DNA of 59,347 nucleotides from Pseudoalteromonas rubra (GTDB lineage: Bacteria > Pseudomonadota > Gammaproteobacteria > Enterobacterales > Alteromonadaceae). The translations under genes and the position numbers were made by a program. Positions 26,095-34,697 of this stretch are shown here, piece by piece. The notes below the pieces were generated by a model. That model searched no databases, was not told where the DNA came from, and saw nothing but the letters and a program-made list of their open reading frames with translations. Location: assembly GCF_005887115.1 (NCBI RefSeq), contig NZ_PNCJ01000039.1, forward strand, positions 1 to 59,347. Direction: 5' to 3'. Each line of letters opens with the position of its first letter. Position 1 is the stretch's first letter.

Positions 26095-27003
26095 TTACAG
26101 ATCTTCCTCATCACCCAGGCCCTGGGATAACTCTTCCAGCAGCTCTTTGATTTCTTCAGAGACCAAAATAAAGTCGGCGTCCAGTTTAACCGCCATATCT
26201 TCTTTGGGGATATCCGCATTTTGCTCTTTTAATGTATCGCTAAAGCTTAAGCGCTTGAGAGAGCCATCATTTTGTAAGGTAAATTGCACACGCTCGCGCC
26301 AGTCCAATCCCAGCTTTGTCACGCGCTTACCGTGTTCCAGGTGCAGTTTAATTTCATCACTGGCCAGATCATGCTGTTTCAGTTTGACTTGTGCGCCATT
26401 GTCATCGGCTTCTTGCAGTTCAGCGTCGGAGCCGATAGCGAAGCCTTCAGGCACTTCAAACTGAGTCAGCCAGTCAGTCAGGAACAGATCCAGATCGTAA
26501 TTGGCGAATGCCGGAACAATGGGCAGAGTACCCAGAGATTTACGTAGCAGGGCCGTCAGCTCTTCCGCTTTGTTAAAGCTGCCGCTGTTGACGATTAGCC
26601 AACCGTTTTTCTGGTCAATAAAGGCAAACTGCAAACTGGACTTTTTGAATGCCTGAGGTAGCAGCGTTGCAGTGATGTTCTCTTTAATTTCGTCTTTTTC
26701 TTTTTTCTTGACCGGGCGATTCTCTTCTTGCTCAATCGACTCGATTTTCTCAGCGACCATTTCATTAATGACGGAAGCGGGCAGTACTTTTTCTTCTCGT
26801 TTTGCACACACCAAAATACAATGCTGAGAGAAATGACTCAATGTCTGGCCATGTTTGCCCAGTGCTTTGGTCCAGCCAAAAGTGCTCATGTCCTGGCTAC
26901 CGCACGGACGAAATACGTCGTGCTCCAGTGCTGCTTCAAAGTCTTCCTGAGCGTAGGAGACGTCTTGTTTAAATCGGTAACAGATAAGATTGCTAAACCA
27001 CAT
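26095..27003 (-). CDS. rdgC: Recombination-associated protein RdgC
   Basis: A 302-residue protein that matches RdgC in length (303 in E. coli) and sequence, including the N-terminal Met-Trp-Phe-x-Asn-Leu, Phe-x-Pro-Cys-Gly and Ser-Gln-Asp-Met-Ser-x-Phe-Gly-Trp. RdgC forms a dimeric ring round double-stranded DNA and limits RecA function. Single gene, transcribed towards the HDOD gene. Confidence 0.95.
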   Translation of the reverse strand: MWFSNLICYRFKQDVSYAQEDFEAALEHDVFRPCGSQDMSTFGWTKALGKHGQTLSHFSQHCILVCAKREEKVLPASVINEMVAEKIESIEQEENRPVKKKEKDEIKENITATLLPQAFKKSSLQFAFIDQKNGWLIVNSGSFNKAEELTALLRKSLGTLPIVPAFANYDLDLFLTDWLTQFEVPEGFAIGSDAELQEADDNGAQVKLKQHDLASDEIKLHLEHGKRVTKLGLDWRERVQFTLQNDGSLKRLSFSDTLKEQNADIPKEDMAVKLDADFILVSEEIKELLEELSQGLGDEEDL

Positions 27004-27107
27004 AGAACAGGTTCCGAAGAGTAAAATCGACCCGCATCATAGCAAACCGACACGCCCTCGGGCAAAGGCTCTTGGCAGATAATTTGCCGTGCCTGTTTAC
27101 GTGGGTA

Positions 27108-28868
27108 TTAACTGAACATCGCGACGCTCTTTTGTAGCTCTTTTGGGAAGCGGATATAGTAGGTCAGGCCGTTGCCTTCTTCAGAATTGACTTCAATGTC
27201 TCCATTGAGCGTCTGCTTCACCAGATTGAAAGTGATATGAGTGCCTAAACCACTGCCGCCTTGTTCTCGCTTGGTGGTAAAGAAGGGGTCGAAGAGTTGC
27301 TCCAGCTGTGCTTTGCTGACACCTTTACCATTGTCTTTGTAAACAATAAACACGTCGTTGTTTTCTTCTCTGATCTCTATGTCTATGGTGCCCTGAGCGA
27401 TACCTTCGAAACCATGGATCAGGGAATTCATGATCAGGTTGGTGAAAATCTGACTGATAGCACCAGCCGGGAGGTGCAGAGTAAGCTCTTCCGGACAATC
27501 AACGTTAACTATGTGGGCGGTTTTCTTGAGTTTGGGATGTAAAGAGCGGATCACCTCGCCCAGATACTGTTTAAAATTAATGGTGCGAACGGCTTCACTG
27601 GCCTGGTCAACGGCAATCTGCTTAAAGCTGGCCACCAGCTCTGAGGCCCGGTCGAGGTTAGTTGTGAGCAGGCTGGTACTTTGTTTGGCTTCATTGATAA
27701 ACTCTTCCAACGCTTTAGGTGACAGGGTTTTATCCCGATAGGCTGACTCCAGACGCTCTAATCGCTCCTGTAAGAATGACGTTGCGGTTACCCCAATCCC
27801 CACAGGCGTATTTATGTCGTGGGTAATACCAGCCACGAGACCACCGAGCGCAGCCATTTTCTCTGAGCCGACCAGTCGCTCTTGTGCCATATTGAGCTCA
27901 TCAACATACTTTTCTAATTCTTTTTGTTTGGTGAGTAACTCTTCTTCGGTTTGGCGTCTCAGATCAATCTCTTCGGTGAGCGTAAGCTTTTGTTTTTCCA
28001 GCTCATACTTTTGTTGCTGAAGATCCATCATTGCCTGAGACAGGTTTGAGGTTTTGCGCGCCACTTCCTGTTCCAGCTGGATATTGTGCTGGTCTAGTTT
28101 TTCGTTACTGATCAAAAGCTCTTTCTGGGCTTGGTCTAATTTTTTTCGGTAATCAGCAATTCGGTCAATGAGTTTGTTAAAGGCCTCTTCCATAACTTTG
28201 AGTTCGTTGCGCTCCGTGGTATCTATATCAATTTTATGGCCATCAACATTATCTATTTCAAAGTCATCGATTTGCTCAGTCAGATCGGTCAGTGGTTCGG
28301 TGAGTAATTTTCTGAATGCGAGTAAAAACAAGATGATCAAAAAGGTGGTCTTGACCATGGCATTCCCGATCAGAAAATAAATGGAAATCATGATACGGCT
28401 GAATACCACTTCCCGACTCGAAAACAAGGTGACGTCACCTACCTGCGTAGCGCGTCCGGAAAACTCAAAAATCAGGGGAAAGGTGTAGCCAAATAAACCT
28501 GAAGGAGTGTCTTCAATCAATGCTTCCTCTTGCACCAATTGCTGGCTGTATAACTCATGGATATTCAGTGAGCGGCCCAGTTGGGAGATAATTTCGCCAC
28601 TGTCATCACGCACTATGATCCCTTCGATCATCGGGATCGCCAATAAACCTTCCGCGGTCGTGACGGTTTGTTTGGTGTTGAGCTCCCATATTGCTCGAGT
28701 CAGACTGCGACTAAAGGTTTTTTGCAGCATGGTTAACTCGTTGCGAATATAGTCCTTGGTATTGACATACTCGGCGACCACCTGTCCACAGGTAACGACG
28801 AAGGTAAGCAAAAAGTAAACCGACAAGACGTTTGTGAGCAGCTTCTTTGACAGACTTTTTTGCAGCAT
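27108..28868 (-). CDS. Membrane sensor histidine kinase
   Basis: 586 residues. Two transmembrane helices (about 9-32 and 163-190) enclose a periplasmic sensor. Then come a linker, a long coiled coil (about 240-345), a dimerisation region with the phospho-acceptor His in Gly-Ile-Thr-His-Asp-Ile-Asn-Thr-Pro (near 358), and a HATPase domain with Asn-Leu-Ile-Met-Asn-Ser, Asp-Asn-Gly-Lys-Gly-Val and Gly-Ser-Gly-Leu-Gly-Thr. All catalytic boxes are intact. The H-box has Thr-His-Asp-Ile-Asn-Thr-Pro rather than the common Ser-His-Glu-Leu-Arg-Thr-Pro, as in the HisKA subgroup often tied to stand-alone receivers. The divergent receiver gene is the obvious candidate partner. Confidence 0.92.
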   Translation of the reverse strand: MLQKSLSKKLLTNVLSVYFLLTFVVTCGQVVAEYVNTKDYIRNELTMLQKTFSRSLTRAIWELNTKQTVTTAEGLLAIPMIEGIIVRDDSGEIISQLGRSLNIHELYSQQLVQEEALIEDTPSGLFGYTFPLIFEFSGRATQVGDVTLFSSREVVFSRIMISIYFLIGNAMVKTTFLIILFLLAFRKLLTEPLTDLTEQIDDFEIDNVDGHKIDIDTTERNELKVMEEAFNKLIDRIADYRKKLDQAQKELLISNEKLDQHNIQLEQEVARKTSNLSQAMMDLQQQKYELEKQKLTLTEEIDLRRQTEEELLTKQKELEKYVDELNMAQERLVGSEKMAALGGLVAGITHDINTPVGIGVTATSFLQERLERLESAYRDKTLSPKALEEFINEAKQSTSLLTTNLDRASELVASFKQIAVDQASEAVRTINFKQYLGEVIRSLHPKLKKTAHIVNVDCPEELTLHLPAGAISQIFTNLIMNSLIHGFEGIAQGTIDIEIREENNDVFIVYKDNGKGVSKAQLEQLFDPFFTTKREQGGSGLGTHITFNLVKQTLNGDIEVNSEEGNGLTYYIRFPKELQKSVAMFS

Positions 28869-29085
28869 GAAGTGTTCTTTGCTCCTAACAACGGGTTTGT
28901 GCGCGTTTAATACACTTAAAGTTAGCCAATAAAATGCTAAAAATAAATATTAATCTCAATCTGATATCGCAAGGAATTTGTTCCTCTGCCACTTACTGGA
29001 CGAGGATTATTGTGTTATAAGTTTAATCACAACAATAACCTTTATCCCAGATCAGAACAATAAAGATTATTTGACAATTCACCCT

Positions 29086-29451
29086 ATGAGCTACTCTGTA
29101 TTAGTTTGTGACGATTCAGTCGTTGCCCGCAAACAAGTGATCCGCTGTCTAAGCGGTATGCTGGATGCCGATATTTGTCAGGCCACTAACGGGCGTGAAG
29201 CACTCGATGTGCTGGCGACACGCCACATTGATTTAGTCTGTCTTGACCTGACCATGCCGGAAATGGATGGTATTGCGGTGCTGGAGGCCATTAAACGGCA
29301 GGTGATAGAAACCTATGTGGTGGTTATTTCTGCCGATATTCAGGGCGAAATGAAGGCGCGGGTGGCCAAACTGGGTGCACTCGAATTTTTAGAAAAACCG
29401 GTTAAACCGGAAGCCTTGCAGGCAACCCTTAGTCGCTTCGGGATCCGCTAA
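29086..29451 (+). CDS. Single-domain response regulator (CheY-like receiver)
   Basis: A 121-residue receiver with the acidic pocket in Val-Cys-Asp-Asp-Ser, the phospho-acceptor Asp in Leu-Asp-Leu-Thr-Met-Pro-Glu-Met-Asp-Gly (residue 51), Ser in Val-Ile-Ser-Ala-Asp and Lys in Glu-Lys-Pro. No output domain follows. The ATG at 29086 is chosen because the receiver fold begins there; longer in-frame starts would add an unlikely 36-residue leader. Divergent from the histidine kinase, so the pair may be functional. Confidence 0.9.
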   Translation: MSYSVLVCDDSVVARKQVIRCLSGMLDADICQATNGREALDVLATRHIDLVCLDLTMPEMDGIAVLEAIKRQVIETYVVVISADIQGEMKARVAKLGALEFLEKPVKPEALQATLSRFGIR

Positions 29452-29463
29452 CCTCCGCTCAGT

Positions 29464-29490
29464 TGTAAACATTTAATGTATTTGTTTACA
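29464..29490. promoter_or_regulatory. Perfect inverted repeat after the receiver gene
   Basis: TGTAAAC (29464-29470) and GTTTACA (29484-29490), 13 bases apart. There is no T tract, so it is more like an operator than a terminator. It lies about 155 bases upstream of thrL. Confidence 0.4.
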
Positions 29491-29645
29491 CTCCTCTGTT
29501 CGCTAACCACATCAGTGTCCGACTCATTACAACATAGATTTTGCACAATGCTGTTCGCAACTTGAGTTTTTTGCATAGATTTTCACCCCACAAATTAGAT
29601 TTTTGTGCTTGACAGCTTGTTGGCTATTCAGGCAGTCTAAAGTCT

Positions 29646-29702
29646 ATGAAAAAGATTGTTAACACCACGACCATTATTACCACCACCATCCTTACGGGAT
29701 AG
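29646..29702 (+). CDS. thrL: thr operon leader peptide
   Basis: An 18-codon peptide starting Met-Lys-Lys-Ile with seven Thr and four Ile codons and a TAG stop. It is the sensor of transcription attenuation: stalling of the ribosome at Thr or Ile codons when charged tRNA is scarce would free the anti-terminator. A good -35 (TTGACA, 29609-29614) lies ahead; no clear -10 at 17 bases. Followed 23 bases later by the attenuator. Confidence 0.93.
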   Translation: MKKIVNTTTIITTTILTG

Positions 29703-29725
29703 TGGCATAGGTCGGTGCGTTTTAG

Positions 29726-29764
29726 AAAAGGCCTGTGCTCACTTCGAGCACAGGCCTTTTTTTT
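29726..29764 (+). terminator. thr operon attenuator
   Basis: A perfect 15-bp stem (AAAAGGCCTGTGCTC with GAGCACAGGCCTTTT), loop ACTTC, then further Ts. It lies between thrL and thrA and is the regulated terminator of the operon. Confidence 0.93.
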
Positions 29765-29788
29765 GTTTTTGGAATGAGGAAAATAAAC

Positions 29789-32206
29789 ATGCAAGTATTG
29801 AAGTTTGGAGGGTCATCGCTGGCCGATTACGCCTGTCTGCAACGGGTACGGGAGCTGATCCTGAGTCAGGGTAAAAATGAGGCGTTAGTGGTTTTATCTG
29901 CGCCAGGTGGTGTTACTGACAAGTTGGTTGAGCTATGTGACTTGGCTCGTCAGGGGCAAGATTATGAAGCACAATGGCTCGCCCTGACAGAACGTCTGGG
30001 TGGACTGAAAGAGCAGGTAGAAGCTGAGTTTAGTCAGGTGAGTCAGTGGCCTGATTTTGCTGCGCTGGCTGAAAAACTGGCTGGTATTAAATTGCTCAAG
30101 CAATGCCCTGATGCGATAGAAGCTTATGTGATTAGCTTTGGTGAGCGGGTGAGTGTTGCTTTGATGGTGGCGATGCTTGGTACGGACAAAGCCTGTTATC
30201 TTGAGGCAACAGATTGCATTGTAACCAATGAAGCCTACCTGGATGCTGAAGCCTTGCTGGACGATAGCCGCGCGTGTTTTGCGGCGCAGCTCAAAGCGCA
30301 CTCTGCAAACTTCTATATTATGCCCGGTTTTACAGGCAGCAATGGTGCAGGCGAGTTAACGACATTGGGGCGCAACGGCTCTGACTATTCTGCTGCCATT
30401 GCTGCTGCCTGTATTCAGGCTAGTGTCTGCCAAATCTGGACTGATGTAGATGGGGTATATAGTGCAGACCCTCGGCTGATTAAGAAAGCCACTAAAGTAA
30501 ATCGCTTATCATACAAAGAAGCCATGGAATTGTCGTATTTTGGCGCCAAAGTTTTGCACCCGAAAACGATCTTACCGTGTGCTAAGGCAGGCGTACCTTG
30601 TGAGATTAAAAATACCCATGCCCCCGAGTTACCTGGCTCTGTGATAGCGTCACAAGGCGGCGGCGATGAACCCGTTAAAGCGTTATCCAGCTTAGATAAA
30701 CTGGCTATGTTGACGGTCTCTGGCCCGGGCATGAAAGGTAAGGTGGGGATGGCAGCCAGGGTATTTTCGGCACTGGCCAAAGACAATGTCTCAATTGTAT
30801 TGATCACTCAATCTTCCTGTGAATTTAGCATCAGCTTTTGTGTTCATGAGCAAGACTTGTCGTTAGCATTGCAGGCGCTACAAAGTGCCTTTGAACTGGA
30901 AATGCAGGCGCAACTGATTGAGCCAATTGAAGTACGCCGCTCGTTGGCGATTGTCACCCTGGTGGGCGATAACATGAAGTCACACAAAGGGTTGGCTGCA
31001 AAGTTTTTTGCCTCACTGGCACAGGCCCAGGTGAATATTGTAGCGATTGCTCAGGACTCAACTGAAAGTGCTATTTCAGCCGTTATCCAGGGGGAGTTGT
31101 GTCAGGATGCGGTTAAAGTATGCCATGAAAACTTCTTTACTCATGTTCCGTCCATCGATGTGTTTTTACTGGGCTGCGGCCTGGTAGGCACTGAACTCAT
31201 TGCACAACTGCAGCGCCAGCAAACCTGGCTTGCAGAGCGCAACATTAAACTGAATCTTTACGGCGTGGCCAATTCAAAGCACTGTTATCTGAATGAGCAG
31301 GGCGTTCCATTTGATAGTTGGCAACAAGCACTGGCGGGTGCAGAGCAAGGCTTTGAGCTGGCCAATCTGGAAGCGTTTGTGCGCTGTAATCATTTGATCA
31401 ACCCTGTAATAGTAGATTGTAGTTCGTCTCAGCAATTGGCCGACCAGTATCACGATTTTCTTTCGGCCGGGTTCCATGTTGTGGCGGCGAACAAAAAAGC
31501 CAACACCAGTGACTATAGTTACTATCAGGCATTGCAGCAGGTGGCACAGCACAAGGGCCGACGCTTTTTATATGAAACGAATGTGGGGGCCGGTTTGCCG
31601 GTACTGGACAATCTGCAACTACTCTTCGGCGCAGGCGATGAGTTGCTGTCTTTCAGTGGCATTCTGTCGGGTTCTCTGTCCTACATTTTCGGTGAGCTGG
31701 AGGATGGGCTGAGTCTGTCCGAGGCCACAGCCAAAGCCAAACAAAGCGGCTTTACAGAGCCGGACCCACGAGATGACCTGTCAGGTACGGACGTGGCGCG
31801 TAAGCTGCTAATTATTGCCCGTGAGTCCGGATTGGCGCTGGAGCTGTCAGATATCGAAGTCGAGCCCGTGGTGCCCGTCGACTTTGCGGCCGGTAGCTCG
31901 GTCGATGAGTTTATGACCAGGCTGCATGAGTTGGATAGAGCGTTTGCGGATCGTATTGACAGTGCTGCCAGTGAAGGAAAAGTACTGCGTTATGTTGGCA
32001 CAATTGAGGGCGGTCGTTGTCGGGTTGGCATTGAGGCGGTCGATCAAGCGCACGCTTTGTCAGACATTCGTGATGGCGAAAACGCCCTTGCAATACTGAG
32101 TCAGTATTATCAGCCAAAACCCTTTGTGATCAGGGGGTATGGTGCCGGGGCTGAAGTCACCGCGGCTGGCGTATTTGCCGATATCTTAAAAACTTTGACG
32201 CGCTAG
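29789..32206 (+). CDS. thrA: Bifunctional aspartokinase/homoserine dehydrogenase I
   Basis: 805 residues (E. coli ThrA 820). The aspartokinase domain starts with Lys-Phe-Gly-Gly-Ser-Ser (residues 5-10) and contains Gly-Arg-Asn-Gly-Ser-Asp-Tyr-Ser. Two ACT regulatory domains follow (about 305-450). The homoserine dehydrogenase begins with the NAD-binding Gly-Cys-Gly-Leu-Val-Gly near residue 460. It makes aspartyl phosphate and later reduces aspartate semialdehyde to homoserine. ATG 29789 matches the family start and has AGGA eight bases ahead. First enzyme gene of thrABC, controlled by the attenuator. Confidence 0.97.
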   Translation: MQVLKFGGSSLADYACLQRVRELILSQGKNEALVVLSAPGGVTDKLVELCDLARQGQDYEAQWLALTERLGGLKEQVEAEFSQVSQWPDFAALAEKLAGIKLLKQCPDAIEAYVISFGERVSVALMVAMLGTDKACYLEATDCIVTNEAYLDAEALLDDSRACFAAQLKAHSANFYIMPGFTGSNGAGELTTLGRNGSDYSAAIAAACIQASVCQIWTDVDGVYSADPRLIKKATKVNRLSYKEAMELSYFGAKVLHPKTILPCAKAGVPCEIKNTHAPELPGSVIASQGGGDEPVKALSSLDKLAMLTVSGPGMKGKVGMAARVFSALAKDNVSIVLITQSSCEFSISFCVHEQDLSLALQALQSAFELEMQAQLIEPIEVRRSLAIVTLVGDNMKSHKGLAAKFFASLAQAQVNIVAIAQDSTESAISAVIQGELCQDAVKVCHENFFTHVPSIDVFLLGCGLVGTELIAQLQRQQTWLAERNIKLNLYGVANSKHCYLNEQGVPFDSWQQALAGAEQGFELANLEAFVRCNHLINPVIVDCSSSQQLADQYHDFLSAGFHVVAANKKANTSDYSYYQALQQVAQHKGRRFLYETNVGAGLPVLDNLQLLFGAGDELLSFSGILSGSLSYIFGELEDGLSLSEATAKAKQSGFTEPDPRDDLSGTDVARKLLIIARESGLALELSDIEVEPVVPVDFAAGSSVDEFMTRLHELDRAFADRIDSAASEGKVLRYVGTIEGGRCRVGIEAVDQAHALSDIRDGENALAILSQYYQPKPFVIRGYGAGAEVTAAGVFADILKTLTR

Positions 32207-32214
32207 GAGGGGCT

Positions 32215-33153
32215 ATGAAACGATTTTTTGCACCGGCATCTATTGGTAACTTTTGTGTCGGCTTTGACTCTTTAGGCGCTGCGATTGCTCCGCTGGATGG
32301 GACTTTACTGGGGGATGTGGTTAGCGCAGAAGCTGCCGAACAAGACAGTTTCGAATGTGTCGGGCCTTATGCCGCTAAGCTCCCGTCGGCGGCGGAGGAA
32401 AATCTGGCTTATCAGTGTCTGATACACTTTAGAGCGTATGTTGCTGCAGATATGCCCAGCGTTAAACTGACACTAGAAAAGCGCTTACCTATAGGGTCCG
32501 GGTTGGGTTCCAGTGCCTGCTCTGTGGTGGCTACTTTTGCTGCCCTTGATGCATTTGCACAGACTCGTTTGTCTCAAACTCAGATGATTGAGTTAATGGC
32601 TGATTTTGAGGGTAAGGTCAGCGGAGCACGACACTATGACAATATCACCCCTTGTTATCTGGGTGGATTGCAGTTAACAGCCGAGCTGGTACCTGACAGA
32701 GCTCTGAGTTTGCCATTTGATGACAGCTGGCGACTGGTTGTGGCTTACCCGGGGTTTGCTTTAAATACTGCAGCAGCCAGAGCCGTTTTACCGTCGCAGC
32801 TGGCCACTCACAATGCGGTAGAGTTTGCTCAGCGCTTGAGTACCTTTGCTCTGCTGATGACACAGCATCGCTTTGATGACGCGCTCGCTTTGATGCGCGA
32901 TGATATTGCCGAGCCACATCGGGCACCTTTAATTAAAGGGTATGCCGAGGCGAAGTTGAGCCTGCCTGAATTGGGCGCACTCACTGTGAGTATTTCTGGT
33001 GCCGGGCCAACTCTGTTTGCTTTGTGTGCAAATGAGCAGGAGGCAAAGCGCTGCCAGTTATGGTTGCAACAACATTATTTGAATGAACATGGCTTCAGCC
33101 ATATTTGCCGAATAGACCCACTAGGTACAAGAGAAATAAAGGAAGGAGAGTAG
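32215..33153 (+). CDS. thrB: Homoserine kinase
   Basis: A 312-residue GHMP kinase with the ATP loop Pro-Ile-Gly-Ser-Gly-Leu-Gly-Ser-Ser-Ala (near 92) and the C-terminal Ser-Gly-Ala-Gly-Pro-Thr motif. It phosphorylates homoserine for ThrC. AGGAGG precedes the ATG; the gap to thrA is eight bases and to thrC one base. Confidence 0.96.
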   Translation: MKRFFAPASIGNFCVGFDSLGAAIAPLDGTLLGDVVSAEAAEQDSFECVGPYAAKLPSAAEENLAYQCLIHFRAYVAADMPSVKLTLEKRLPIGSGLGSSACSVVATFAALDAFAQTRLSQTQMIELMADFEGKVSGARHYDNITPCYLGGLQLTAELVPDRALSLPFDDSWRLVVAYPGFALNTAAARAVLPSQLATHNAVEFAQRLSTFALLMTQHRFDDALALMRDDIAEPHRAPLIKGYAEAKLSLPELGALTVSISGAGPTLFALCANEQEAKRCQLWLQQHYLNEHGFSHICRIDPLGTREIKEGE

Positions 33154-33154
33154 G

Positions 33155-34441
33155 ATGAAACTGGTTAACTTAAAAGATGATACTCAGGTGGTGTCCTTTA
33201 TTGAAGCGGTTAAAACGGGTTTGGGTCGAAATCAGGGGGTATTTTTCCCTACTGAACTTAAGCCTCTGGATGACATCGATGGCTTGCTGATGAAGCCCTT
33301 TGTACAACGCAGTGCGACTATTCTGAAACATCTAATAGGGGATGAATTACCCCTGGATTCATTGCACAGCATGTGCGAGCAGGCATTTGATTTTCCTGCT
33401 CGCTTAGTACAAGTTGAAGAAAATAAATATTGTCTGGAACTCTTTCACGGCCCGACGCTGGCTTTTAAGGATTTTGGTGGCCGGTTTATGGCACAGTGTA
33501 TCGGCGCCTTCAGCCAAGGTGAGCGGGTGACTATTTTGACTGCAACCAGTGGTGATACCGGCGCTGCGGTGGCCCACGCTTTTTATCAAATGCCCAATGT
33601 TGATGTGGTGATCCTCTATCCACAGGGTAAAATTTCTCTGGCACAGCAAAAGCTGTTCACCACGCTGGGTGAGAATATTCATTGTTATGCCGTAGAGGGC
33701 AGCTTTGATGATTGTCAGGCTTTGGTAAAACATGCCTTTTTGGATGATGAGCTTAAACAAACTTTAGGTTTGAACTCAGCCAATTCAATCAATATCAGCC
33801 GTTTGCTGGCGCAGGTATGCTACTATTTTGAAGCATTTGCTCAGCTCACGCCGGCCCAGCGAGACAAGGTTCATGTCTCTGTACCAAGTGGTAATTTCGG
33901 CAATGTGTGTGCTGCAATGATAGCCGCTGCTTTGGGGCTGCCAGTTAAACGCCTGAGCGCAACGACCAATCAAAATGATACCGTACCCCGATATATTGTG
34001 TCCGGTCAGTGGCAGCCTAACGCGACTTTGGAGTCTATCTCCAATGCTATGGATGTGAGTAAACCTAATAATTGGCCTCGTGTAGAATCGATGTTAGATC
34101 AGGGGTACTTCCCTAGATATGAGTTTTATTCACGTTCAGTGTCGGAGGAAAGAACGCAGGAAGTGATGCGTCAGGTAGCAAAAGCGGGGTATCTGACAGA
34201 GCCTCATACAGCTATTGCTTATGAGGGACTCACTCTTGATGGTCTGCCCGATGAGACGGGGATTTTTCTTGCGACAGCGCACCCAGCGAAATTTAGGGAG
34301 ACGGTGGAAGCTGTGCTAAGTCAGGCGATTGAAATGCCTGAGGCGCTAGCGAGCGCCCTTGAGAAGCCTTGTCTTGCAGAGCCTTTGCAAGCTGATTACA
34401 GTGCTTTAAAAGGTGCTGTACTGGCGCGCCTCAAGCAATAA
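33155..34441 (+). CDS. thrC: Threonine synthase
   Basis: A 428-residue PLP enzyme, the same length as E. coli ThrC. The cofactor lysine is in Leu-Ala-Phe-Lys-Asp-Phe-Gly-Gly (near 107) and the phosphate-binding region in Thr-Ala-Thr-Ser-Gly-Asp-Thr-Gly. It converts phosphohomoserine to threonine and ends the operon. GGAGAG precedes the ATG. Confidence 0.97.
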   Translation: MKLVNLKDDTQVVSFIEAVKTGLGRNQGVFFPTELKPLDDIDGLLMKPFVQRSATILKHLIGDELPLDSLHSMCEQAFDFPARLVQVEENKYCLELFHGPTLAFKDFGGRFMAQCIGAFSQGERVTILTATSGDTGAAVAHAFYQMPNVDVVILYPQGKISLAQQKLFTTLGENIHCYAVEGSFDDCQALVKHAFLDDELKQTLGLNSANSINISRLLAQVCYYFEAFAQLTPAQRDKVHVSVPSGNFGNVCAAMIAAALGLPVKRLSATTNQNDTVPRYIVSGQWQPNATLESISNAMDVSKPNNWPRVESMLDQGYFPRYEFYSRSVSEERTQEVMRQVAKAGYLTEPHTAIAYEGLTLDGLPDETGIFLATAHPAKFRETVEAVLSQAIEMPEALASALEKPCLAEPLQADYSALKGAVLARLKQ

Positions 34442-34450
34442 TTTACACTC

Positions 34451-34499
34451 AGTTCCCCTGTTTGGTGAGCTGGCTTAGCCACCAAAGGGGAACTTTTAT
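34451..34499 (+). terminator. Terminator of the thr operon
   Basis: A long imperfect stem, AGTTCCCC/GGGGAACT plus inner TTTGGTG/CACCAAA-type pairing, ending in TTTTA, just after the thrC stop. Confidence 0.8.
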
Positions 34500-34638
34500 A
34501 GATTTCAATTTAAAATGTATCTTTAGATACTGATAAAAAATACAAATGTTTAAATAAGAAAATATCATCCCCTAAACACTGTGAAATAAATTCAATCCTT
34601 GATTAAATAGGCTCACGCTGAATTCATAGGCAAATGGC

Positions 34639-34649
34639 CGCAATTTGCG
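34639..34649. promoter_or_regulatory. Short palindrome upstream of glyA
   Basis: CGCAA-T-TTGCG, a perfect odd palindrome 49 bases before glyA. PurR sites in E. coli have a CGCAAACG-type half; this one is too short to assign. Recorded as a possible operator. Confidence 0.3.
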
Positions 34650-34697
34650 TACAATCAAGCCTTCAAAAACCAATCTTACGTGTACCTAGGAGACACC

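Noticed and set aside
30415..30807. Minus-strand frames inside thrA and the other long genes
   Set aside because: They lie opposite well-supported genes and show no motifs or ribosome sites.
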